This document shows, one piece after another, positions 1 to 8,669 of a stretch of DNA of 32,392 nt (its first letter is position 1; every line of letters starts with the position of its first letter). This DNA is from Apostichopus parvimensis (lineage: Eukaryota; Echinodermata; Holothuroidea; Aspidochirotida; Stichopodidae). The notes under the pieces are model-generated. The model was not told where the DNA came from and did not search any database. It saw nothing but the letters and a program-made list of their open reading frames with translations. Where the stretch lies: NCBI GenBank assembly GCA_000934455.1, contig KN883994.1, positions 5,135-37,526 of the forward strand, read 5' to 3'. Made by a program: the position numbers and the translations under genes.

Positions 1-152
1 TACCTAACTCAACCATCCTCTTTACCAACTCAAATATCCTCTTTACCTAACTCAACCATCCTCTATACCTTACTCAACCATCCTCTGTACCTAACTCAAC
101 CATCCTCTATACCTAACTCAACCATCCTCTGTACCTAACTCAACCATCCTCT
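1..152. repeat. Minisatellite, ~22-bp unit, about 7 copies
   Basis: A tandem array of a unit reading approximately ACCTAACTCAACCATCCTCT plus two variable bases (AT, GT or TT). It starts at the window edge, so its true length is unknown, and it ends at about 152. The second unit is the most diverged. The pattern is pyrimidine-rich on this strand. No coding potential is seen. There are no unique spacers between units, so it is not a CRISPR array. Confidence 0.93.
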
Positions 153-1308
153 CAGTACATATTATCCTTTTGTCTGACTTGTTATCTCTAGGGCCTTCAC
201 CATTAAATGACATACATCTTGTATGTAGGTTGCAGTCACTTTAAATGTGCTATTACCATGTGCTATTACCAGGTGTATTATAACCTTTCTGCATTTTAAG
301 CAAAGTAAAGTAACCTCCGCGCTTCTGTTATTTACGGATCCTTCCCTCTGAACAGTGTACACTAAAAGTAATCAATTATTATGCTTTACGTATGGCGGTG
401 ATGGATGAAGATCGAACATTAAGTGAAATGTTACAGGGGTACCAATATCAACCCTGCACACAAATTTGACGATTCCTGTGGCACATTGCCATTAGCGTCT
501 GACTTAAATCAACAAGGACCGCATTCTTTCAAGTGAAGCACTCAGGCCTGGAGTTCAAGCATGGATGGATGAGAAAATACAGTTATAAAATGTAGGGTAC
601 TTATTGCCCCCTGAAAAGCTTTAAAGACATTTTATAGGTCCACATCTACAAGCAGACAAAAAAACATTCAAGCATCTCAAATTTCCCAAAACAAGAAAAG
701 GAAATGACGGAGGAGGCATGCTGTCTTTATTTGTTTTCTTTTAACAGGTTGGTGTCTGAAATTTTCACACATGAGGACACCTTTAATGTTTCAACCAAAG
801 GGAATATCTGGTGGGACAAATAGAAGATGCTTAGTAACAGTAACTAAGGTATTTAATACCTTGTTAACCCAACCCAGCTTACCTCAGGTATTACCTTGTT
901 ACCCCAACCCAGTTTTACGCAATTTTGAAGATCATGTAAAACAAAATTGATCTTTAAATCGTTTTGGAAAATGTCGAGTCATTTTTTCCATTTTTTAAAT
1001 GTAAACACACCTTTGCAGGAAATTTGACAATTTTCATCGGCACAGATGAAAGTTAATGAGAATGAAAGATATAATTTTTTTCCCCATCTTTTGACACTTG
1101 AATGTAGCCTGGATTAGGATACAGGAAACAAATGCTTTCTCAAATTGGGCAGAATTTTGCCCCAGTTTGCATGCATAGGAGTTTTAAAAAGACCTCTGGA
1201 CAAGGCAGGGGAGAACAAAAAAGTTTGAATTATAGAAATCAGCCAAAAAAAAGATGTTAGAGCATAATGTCTAGAAGTAAGCAGGAATTAGTTTTGTGTT
1301 TTGAAAGC
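153..1308. other. Non-coding stretch; short tandem duplication at 848-918
   Basis: No coding region is recognised. The only structure is a two-copy degenerate tandem unit at about 848-886 and 887-918, with the shared core CTTGTTA-CCCAACCCAG. The first unit starts with the palindrome AGGTATTTAATACCT (847-861). The rest is AT-rich unique-looking sequence. Confidence 0.6.
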
Positions 1309-1472
1309 AGTTTTAATGTAGCCCGCAGACTCTCCATTATTTCAACGGCCGTGCTCAGGTGTACTTGTTGGTCAAAGGTAACGTTCTCGCACTCGTCTAC
1401 TTCGGTATCAAACTGTCGATTCAGCGTCTTTGTTTCCTTACGGTGACACAGAATTGCTGACACAGAATTGCA
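1309..1472 (-). CDS. Weak exon candidate (or decayed coding fragment), unknown family
   Basis: On the minus strand a frame stays open from about 1472 down to a stop near 1257. The 1309-1463 part is CpG-rich compared with its surroundings. The peptide has a protein-like composition, including QFDTEVDECENVTFDQQ and the helix-like stretch STAVEIMESLRATLKLLS. No ATG opens the frame (the nearest possible start is GTG). A possible splice acceptor, TTCTGTGTCAG, lies just upstream in the minus direction at about 1460. No clear donor or AATAAA follows. I do not recognise a family. It may equally be a remnant of a mobile element or chance. A 13-bp direct repeat, GACACAGAATTGC, is at 1445-1472. Confidence 0.22.
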
Positions 1473-1939
1473 TCAATCACCTTAAAATAAACGCCGCCCC
1501 AGTACTTATGGGGTGCAACAATACTCTACAATTATCACTTTAACCAAACTTTGGCAACCTGCCTGTAACTTTTACAGATTACATCAATCTTCCTGGGATA
1601 GCATAACTAAATCCTGCTCTCTCTCTCCCCCCCCCCCCCCCCCACAAAAATAATAAGGCCTGGATGAAGGAGATGTTTCAACTAATAAACAAGCGCACCA
1701 TAATTAAACGAAATCTGTTAATCGTCATTTACTACATTTCAAAGCTTCATGTGCTTCGGGATATATAACGTTGTTGAAGTCATGTTGTTTTCACACATAT
1801 TGGATATCATTCATGTTATCTGAACTAAGGGATCTAAAATTGTTATGTGTCGGTTGCTCATTACTCCTTGCTCCAATTGGGTTGGTAAGCTTTGTGTACA
1901 GTATCAATGTGTCCCACTCTCTTATTGTACAAGTTCCCA
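1473..1939. other. Non-coding stretch with CT/poly-C tract
   Basis: No gene is seen. A (CT)n run at about 1614-1626 passes directly into 17 consecutive C at 1627-1643, then ACAAAAA. The exact C count is likely to be unreliable in the assembly. Confidence 0.7.
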
Positions 1940-2278
1940 CAACACTCTTTCTATTTCCTCCCATATGCTAACTTCCTCTCAATACATCATTTGCTATAAT
2001 GGGCCAACAATCTTTCTATACAGTCCCATAGGCTTACCCCCTCTCAATACCTCATTTGCTATAATGGGCCAACAGGCTATCTATACCCTCCCATAGACTT
2101 ACCCCTTCTCAATACATCATTTGCTATAATGGACCAACAGTCATTCTATTTACTCCCATAGGCTTACCCCTTCTTAACACCTCATTTGCTATAATGGATC
2201 AACATTCTTTCTATACCGTCCCATAGGCTTACCACTTCTCAGTACATCATTCTCTATATTGGGCCAGCATTCTGGAAC
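1940..2278. repeat. 65-bp minisatellite, about 5 copies
   Basis: The segment starting CCCATAGGCTTACC recurs at 1960, 2025, 2090, 2155 and 2220, a constant 65-bp period with no indels between anchors. Each unit contains ATTTGCTATAATGG-CCAACA and ends in TTCTATAC. A partial unit precedes 1960 and the last unit decays at about 2278. Short open frames crossing it are by-products of the repetition and are not called as genes. Confidence 0.93.
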
Positions 2279-3104
2279 AAGTTTCCTATAGTCACATTCA
2301 ATGCAGTAATTCTTTTGTTTTTCTTCAAGCAAATACTACTTAATTAATAACTAATTTATAACTTGCAGGCTGCTTTCACTTTTCCTCTTCCCTCCCTATT
2401 TTGTTGTACAAAATCTCCGACCTTTATGCCTACTATCAATTACCCTGTTGCAATTTGGGTGGAGCTGATCTGAATAAAATATTAGGTTTCCGGAAACTTC
2501 ACTTCTCCATGCACAGTTGAATATTGATAGTATCATAAGACTGTAGCATATATACAAAAGCAAAATGAAACCCTTAAAATATGCTGTCAAGTAAATACTT
2601 TGAACCTAACTTTAGCATTATGCCTTCTATATGGAAACAAAAGGCGAATATAGTTATGAAAAATTCATAACACATACTTGCCTGAACTAGGTCTTATGTA
2701 TCATTTTCATCATTCTGACTTACCAAGATAGATAGAAGCCTCGGGCAATCATGACAATCACAAGTGTTCCGTACGCAGCCTGTCGAAGAAATGAGAACTC
2801 TCATTGGTTAAATTTAATCCAGCATAAAATGATAACGTCAGTTATATGTTGCTCTCTCCTTTTCACACACAAATATATAATAATAATGAAACATGTTACT
2901 GGTGCTTTATTAATTTTTCATGACAAATATAAACTAGTATGAGCATAGCTAAGATGATGATCAAGTATCTTCAAGAATATTAATTAAAAAAAAATACAAT
3001 TAAGTCAAGAAACGGACCATGTTGTCGAACCTTTGTTGACACTTCTTTTACGCTTAACTATCGGCATAGTTTGATCATATGATAATAATAATGACTAGTC
3101 TTAT
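2279..3104. other. Non-coding AT-rich stretch
   Basis: No gene, RNA or repeat is recognised. Short open frames here have no protein-like features. Confidence 0.6.
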
Positions 3105-3142
3105 AAAGCGCAGACTCCAACAAAAGTTGTTCAATGCGCTTT
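3105..3142. repeat. Hairpin element of the AAAGCGC...GCGCTTT type
   Basis: AAAGCGC (3105-3111) and GCGCTTT (3136-3142) form inverted arms around a spacer that itself contains AACAAAAGTT. A short ATAATAATAATGA run lies just upstream, at about 3080. From general knowledge, short hairpins of the form ATAAAGCGC followed by a complementary GCGCTTTA next to AAT-type microsatellites are a common dispersed repeat in marine invertebrate genomes. This copy looks like one such element, but the family is not identified. Confidence 0.5.
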
Positions 3143-4446
3143 ACGGGTACTGAAGGTGCAAAAACTAATAGAGTTGAGAGAAAAGAAAAGTTTTAAGACA
3201 GCGCCTGAACTGAATCCAAAGACCTAAGTCAATATATTCATATATTTTTCTTTAAACCCATGCACATCAGTTTTTAACAAATTAAAACAGAGATCAAATA
3301 CACCATAAGGTTAAATGGTTAAAGTATGGCCCCATCCCCTTTGGCCTCAAAACCCAGTAAAGACCCTCAGGGGTCCATGTCCCTCAATAATATTACTGTG
3401 GGTGTGATGCTTCCATGGTGTCAACTTCAACATTACTAAACATATTGTAGGTCTGACTCTAGCCTTCCCCTTCCCCTCATTTCAAATGTGTCAGTGTCCC
3501 CTATACCCCCCCCCCCCCAAGCACTTCACAAACAGTAATTGGCTGCCCTGAATTTCTCACACTATACCTGAACTGACTATTGCAAAAGTGCATATTCTTG
3601 TTAACGAATACAGAAATAATCCGGCTAATTTCTGCTGAAATATCAGATATTAGAACTACACACACATATGCCTATAATGTGATTTCACGGTGACTTTTTA
3701 TAAAGGTAGAGATATCTCTGGTCTGATGAAACAGGTTTTGGGAGTTAATAATTGACTTTTACTTCCTATAAATACTGTATATTTTACAACATTAGCGGAA
3801 AGGGGTGGTAGTACTGTTTGTATGTACGGGACTCGTATTACATAAAATAGTAGGAAGGTAAATCTCCCCTATCATATGTCCAGGAAATTCAGTTTTGCTC
3901 ACAAAGAAGCATCAAACTTACACGCTAATATAAATAGTCCAAAAGAGTTCTCATAAATTTGTTATCATTTAGTAAATTAATGCGATGCACCAACCCAATT
4001 GTAATCGAAAGTCATAACTTTCGTATAGTATGTCCCTGCATGTAGCATGTCAATTTTGTCACATTTTATATAACCCATAAAACATCTGGGAATTTAATTA
4101 AAATTCTCTAAGTTACATAATAACTGTTTATACATGACAGCACATAGCAATATAATATGAATGGCTTCTGATGGATTGAAAGATTAGAGGGATATCAAAT
4201 ACACGGTTGATATATACAAAACCATATACAAAACAATACAAAAACCATACAAAACCATATACAAACACTCTACTCAATCTTAACGACAAAATATCGCTGA
4301 AAGAATTTAAGCAGCGAGATAAAATCACACAAGTTACAACAAGGATAATAAAATCACCAAAGTTGACATGCCTCCTTTCCTTTTAGTCTGTATAAGTCCA
4401 TTTTAAGCTAACTCAGTCTATTAGTCTTAATTCACTGCAAAGCTAC
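3143..4446. other. Non-coding stretch; C-rich patch and degenerate AC-rich repeat
   Basis: No gene is recognised. 3440-3520 is C-rich and contains a run of 13 C (3506-3518). 4210-4266 holds a degenerate repeat of ACCATATACAAA-like units. The hydrophobic open frame on its minus strand is caused by this repeat and is not called. Confidence 0.6.
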
Positions 4447-4447
4447 A

Positions 4448-4517
4448 CAGCCTCTTTAAAGTCCTGTCTTATTATGCTGATACATCATATTTGCTTAGGA
4501 TGTATTTAAAGAGGCTG
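4448..4517. repeat. Stem-loop with 13-bp perfect arms
   Basis: CAGCCTCTTTAAA (4448-4460) is complementary to TTTAAAGAGGCTG (4505-4517). The inner sequences TACATC and GATGTA can extend the fold. It may be a small foldback or MITE remnant. No target duplication could be assigned. Confidence 0.5.
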
Positions 4518-5499
4518 GTTACATTTTGCTAGCAATCTTGGCTAGATAACTTGTTACTCCCTCAGTAATTGATGTTTTCTCTTCTTCCCTCTGTTTTCCT
4601 AAGGTGGCCTGACCCCGATAAGCCATCGTTTTGTCAGCTGGTATCTTCACCACTTCCATTATAGTTGTTGGTAATGACTTAACACTGCAACGGTTTGTAC
4701 TGTAAACTCTCGATATAATTCTCTATATATATCTTGTTGAATTTAACTCTGCTTGCATGGCATGGAATTAATAGTCTGAATACACAGATCGTTAGGTCTG
4801 TCCCTCAGATGCAACACAAAACTCAATGGGGGAAGAAATAAAATAAAGACCTTTAATTATGGCTTCAAAATAGCATGTTTCCAATTTAGTACGAATGCGG
4901 GTGCTCCCTTGTTTATATGGAGTTAAATGAGCTTGTTTTGGCAGAGTTATCAGAATTTAAAAAAAAAACTCACTTAACATTAAAGGAGAAATAAACCCTA
5001 GCTTTTTTTGCATCCATTCTTATGTTTTGACATATGGCCTTTCCAGTAAAAGCAATAGAAAAGCATAAAAATCCCTTCTTTGAGATGAAAAAACGATTTG
5101 AATGTAGTTCATGTGTCGCGCAATTTTGTTTGAATTGAGCCAGTTCCGGATGTACCGTGACGAAAGGGAGCCACTTGGCGTATTTCAAGAAAAAATAGTT
5201 GCCAATCCCTAATATAATTAGAATTGTACTTTCAACAATAGTAATGAATAAAATATTGATGAAAAAATATCTTTTGTCTTTATTGATCTGGAAAAAATGC
5301 TTATAAAGTGTGTAAAATTGATTATTGTAACGCGTATCAGTGGAAATATAAATTTTGGGATCTTTTCAACGATTTGATTTCACCGTGGCTAGATTGCTTT
5401 CACCGCATACTCATTCCTAGCGATAGCGTTACTTACATCCATCATTGCACTTCAAAAGTTAAATCATTTACTGTCTAGCAAATTTCTTGAAAATAGAAA

Positions 5500-5838
5500 A
5501 TGGAAGCCTTTGGATTGTACTTGTATCTTTTTGAACCAGAATATTCAGAGGAAGAACTGAGACATCGAGAGGAGGAGTTGTGCAAAGAATCACAGTCCGC
5601 GACTGTTGGTGATGTTGGCTCAAATTCTGTTGCTGATACGAGTACCAGTTCCGCGAGCCACTGCGAAGAATGGTGTCTGTGTGCGCTCTGTTCGCCATTG
5701 GAAAGGGAGGAGATATTGTTCAGCCACCTCAGTGAAAGTTCCCTCTTTTCTGGATATTTTATTCCATCTGGAATAACGAAATATCTTTTTCCTTTTCCTG
5801 CTCCCTCTTCCCCTCTTCGGTTAACACAACCTCAGTGA
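5500..5838 (+). pseudogene. P2X7 intracellular ('ballast') domain-like protein, N-terminal part, disrupted
   Basis: The frame opens at ATG 5500 in a good eukaryotic start context (AAAATGG) and runs 112 codons. Residues 7-27 (YLYLFEPEYSEEELRHREEE) and the later EEWCLCALC (residues 56-64; C59, C61, C64) fit the order of the P2X7 receptor C-terminal cytosolic domain family as found in many invertebrate proteins: a 'FEPEYTEEEL'-like segment, then an acidic or serine-rich linker, then a WCxCxxC zinc-binding start. The usual continuation, with further Cys and His ligands in an M-P-T-x-x-E...CC region, is absent. From residue 76 onward the sequence is the first copy of a 103-bp tandem duplication. 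Because 103 is not a multiple of 3, the second copy is out of frame and the frame stops at 5836-5838. It lies inside a TIR-bounded element, so it may be captured sequence. Family resemblance is by eye. A shorter minus-strand frame over the same bases is a shadow. Confidence 0.55.
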
Positions 5839-5932
5839 AAGTTCCCTCTTTTCCGGATATTTTATTCCATCTGGAATAACGAAATATCTTTTTCCTTTTC
5901 CTGCTCCCTCTTCCCCTCTTCGGTTAACACAA
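5727..5932. repeat. 103-bp tandem duplication
   Basis: Copy 1 (5727-5829) and copy 2 (5830-5932) both begin CCTCAGTGAAAGTTCC and end CGGTTAACACAA. The only difference I see is TCTGG versus TCCGG. The near-identity points to a recent event. It shifts the frame of the overlapping P2X7-domain-like sequence. Confidence 0.95.
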
Positions 5933-6259
5933 CCAAAGGCTTGGCATTCGGGCATTTTAACCGGTGAAATAAGCTAAGCGAGATGCATGAACATAGTGTG
6001 AATAGACTATAGCTCGTATGCAAAGCTTCATTGTTTTGAAGTTACGAAGTGGCTCGCCTACGTCACTTTTGAAGCGCCCTCAATTCTAAAAATAACGAAA
6101 TGGCCGTGGTTCAAATGGGTAAAAGAAATAATTGGGAAATTCGCGTAAAATTCAGGGAAACTTTTATTTTTGCTTAGTTATTTCACAAATGGAATTAGAA
6201 AATTATCCCCTACCGCATGTACACTACAAAAACCCAGAGTTTATTTCTCCTTTAACATT

Positions 6260-7227
6260 TAGGCCTGCATTGAGGAACTGACTTACATCATCAATTACAG
6301 CCTTTAAAGGAGTATTCCAGAGAATTTAATAGCACACTTCAAGATGAATATCTTGAAACCTGCAGACTAGCTTTAAACCATTACTAGCACTCAAATTATT
6401 TTCTCTCTTTTTGCTCTTGCACTATTCTGCCTAAAATAATCCATTAAGAACAGCAGTCCGTGACTTTTCTGCTTTCGCAAGTCAGCAAACATGGGCACGG
6501 TACATTGATTTCAATTTAATACATGTCTCCACTCGAATCAGGTATCGATCAGATTCACTTGACCTTAAAAAGCAATGACTCTTTAAGATTGAAACAGTTC
6601 AGAGAGCTATTAGTCAATTAATTAGCACATGATGACATCAGCAACTTTTCTTTTTATTATTATTTTTTAATTTGCAGATTACAGTATAAGCTATATTTAT
6701 AGTACTGTATGTTGTATATATAGTTTAACTGAAATGGTGTAGCATTAGCTAGGCTTTTGATATCTGTGTTGAAAAAGAAACAGACTTTTCAAAGTCTAGT
6801 TTTCAAACAGAGACAGAGAGAGAGATATGCAAAATGTTCACAAACTGCTTAGTTATTGAAAAGCCTCCGTAGATAAATATGCAAGGTTTAACTAAATTTT
6901 TAGCTGTTGCATTTTTCAGTAGGGATCATGACAAACTGAATACAAAAATAAAACAAAAACTAACTTCATATTATGGTTGTTTTAAGTCCAGTTGTCCTCC
7001 CAAAATGCAATTTGAAATAAAAACCACTATGTTCAGTATATACAGTAGTGTTACCTTTGTCATATTAATGTCACAACTGGTATGTTTGTCATATTACAAA
7101 TAACTCGGTACAATATAAAAATTGTATAGTTTAAGGGTCTTCGTATTATGTAATATCTCCAGTTGCAGGAGAAAGCGTCACAAATCTTCTTGCTCATTTG
7201 TGGAATGGGTGACTAGACAAGACAACA
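6260..7227. other. Non-coding stretch
   Basis: No gene is recognised. TTTAAAGGAGTATTCCAGAG at about 6304 resembles a terminal repeat of a TTAA-type element but has no matching partner nearby. A (GA)n patch lies at about 6810-6825. Confidence 0.55.
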
Positions 7228-7360
7228 TGACACAACACAACATGCAGGGGTAGGAGCCCTGGGGGCACGTGCCCCCCCCACACACTTTTTTCCAAAATAG
7301 CAAATTGTGCCCTACTGGCAAATAAAATGTGCCCCTATGATGAAGAACTGTCTTTAAAAA
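7228..7360. repeat. C-rich repeat fragment with palindromic E-box
   Basis: GGGGGCACGTGCCCCC (7261-7276) is a perfect 16-bp palindrome centred on CACGTG. It is followed by a GTGCCCC-rich stretch with 'AAATTGTGCCC' and 'AAAATGTGCCCC' echoes. The repetitive wording suggests a dispersed repeat. It directly abuts the repeat at 7361. Confidence 0.5.
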
Positions 7361-7549
7361 AAGGATCTAACAAATCTATGAATATTAAGGAAGCATTGGT
7401 CCTAAATAGGCCGAGCCACCTGACAAAAGGTGTAATTTCAAACTGATATAGCACTTTGGCATAATTTAGCAGTTTGTAGCTTGAAATAGTTGTTTTAAAT
7501 AGTTTAGTTTTAAAGAGGGTTAGTCTAGTTTCGATCGAGGTCATGTGCA
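7361..7549. repeat. Dispersed repeat, copy A (partner at 14137-14346)
   Basis: From AAGGATCTAACAAATC through TTTCGATCGAGGTCAT this segment is about 90% identical to 14137-14346 and in the same orientation. The partner has a ~16-base insertion (GGGGTGAACGTGTAGC region). On the minus strand both copies keep one frame open through FEITPFVRW and ASLIFIDLLDP, with mostly conservative differences. A decayed coding part of a mobile element is therefore possible. Confidence 0.85.
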
Positions 7550-7559
7550 TAATCTCCAC

Positions 7560-7572
7560 GGACCTTTGACCT
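7560..7572 (-). promoter_or_regulatory. DR1-type nuclear-receptor half-site pair (sequence match only)
   Basis: The minus strand reads AGGTCAAAGGTCC, 12 of 13 to the DR1 consensus bound by RXR or HNF4-type receptors. It sits just beyond the dispersed repeat. No promoter is recognised nearby, so this is only a motif match. Confidence 0.2.
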
Positions 7573-8560
7573 GAACATAAAACATAAAGATAGGGCTCCT
7601 TTTGCACCCTTTAACCCGTAACACACCAGTTTCAGTATCCCATGTATCAATGCTTCAAAATGAAGAGGATCCACACCCTGTAATATTCTCATATTTAAAC
7701 TAAATTGTACTCTGTTAGTCCCTCTGCTAAGAGGGATTTTCATTTCGTATTCGCATTGACATATATAGATATACAAACATTGATTTCTAACAGTTAGAAA
7801 TTGATTCTTAGTTTTGTTCTGTGTTCTCTACAGGTAAGTCTACACAAAATAGATTTCAAGGACCTATCTTCCTTTTATATACAGGGCAGTTGAAAGTGCA
7901 AAGTAATTTTCTAACCTTGGTCTTGAACTGACTACTTCTAATGTATCAGTTCAAGACAAAGAGAATCCTTAAACTCGGGTTTCAATGCTTCAATACTTTA
8001 TAGTTTGATTTGACAAATTTGCTTTCATAATTCACCGCCCGTATATGATTTATCAATTTGCTGTGATAATACTGCAACTGTTTTGCTTGTATCATTCAAT
8101 TTGAAGGTCAGATCAAAAAGCAATTTGTTTTTTATTACTAGAAAAATTTATTATTTTCCCTCTGTGGATAAAGTATATCATCTGCATTTTATAAAGAATT
8201 GCAGAAGACATTGTCAGTGCTATTCCTTATGACGATGAAATCGCCAGGCACCTTTATAAAACCTTGATTAACTAAATGTGGTTCCCGCACACTGACGTCA
8301 CCAATGTACCTACTATTAGATAGGCTTCTAGCTATTGATACGTGACATGATCTTCAAGCACTATTTACTATTTTTGGGGACCAGTCTTTAAGGGTTCCCA
8401 ATGGTCCAGATGCAGCAGACCGTTCTGAGCAGAAATCTGTTTCTGTGTATTTATTGCCCCCGGGGCCACCCTACCCCCTGTAAGCACCTGCACTCAGATA
8501 CTGGTAATTCAGTCAGCTGGAACTTCCGGATGGGTGAAAAATTCACTCTATGTCCCCCTA
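7573..8560. other. Non-coding stretch
   Basis: No gene or RNA is recognised. The sequence is AT-rich and unique-looking up to the C-rich region that starts near 8450. Confidence 0.55.
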
Positions 8561-8669
8561 CCCCTGGTTATGCCACTCCCCTGGTAACCCCACTCCCCTG
8601 GTTACGCCACTCCCCTGGTTACGCGAATCCCCTGGTTACGCTACTCCCCTGCTTACACCACTCACCTGG
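8561..8669. repeat. Minisatellite of ~18-bp CCCCTGGTTACGCCACT units
   Basis: About six tandem units of CCCCTGGTTACGCCACT with point changes (TTATGCC, TAACCCC, TTACGCG, TTACGCT, TTACACC). The plus-strand open frame through it, rich in P-L-V-T and H-S-P-G, comes from the repetition and is not a gene. Confidence 0.88.

Larger units (their letters stand above)
4976..6259. mobile_element. TIR element with 6-bp target duplication carrying a gene-like fragment
   Basis: The termini AAAGGAGAAATAAAC (from 4982) and its reverse complement (ending 6253) match perfectly for 15 bp and imperfectly for about 27. Identical AACATT hexamers (4976-4981 and 6254-6259) flank them as a probable target-site duplication, giving an element of 1272 bp. 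The inverted symmetry reaches further in: GTGACGAAAGGGAGCCACTT near 5158 on the plus strand corresponds to GTGACGTAGGCGAGCCACTT on the minus strand near 6045-6070. The terminal repeats are therefore long (about 200 bp) but diverged. No transposase is visible, so it would be non-autonomous. The superfamily is not assigned; a 6-bp duplication does not fit the TTAA or 8-bp hAT classes. The cargo is the reading frame at 5500-5838. Confidence 0.62.

Noticed and set aside
1-152. Regular repeat array as a possible CRISPR
   Set aside because: Units are directly adjacent without unique spacers, and the setting is an animal genome.
4128-4328. Hydrophobic minus-strand frame that looks like a membrane protein
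   Set aside because: The F-V-Y-G-F-V pattern is produced by the degenerate ACCATATACAAA repeat.
5468-5698. Minus-strand frame opposite the P2X7-like fragment
   Set aside because: It is a shadow of the plus-strand frame, which has a good start context and recognisable motifs.
6304-6325. TTTAAAGGAGTATTCC as the end of another transposon
   Set aside because: No complementary end or target duplication could be found within a few kilobases.
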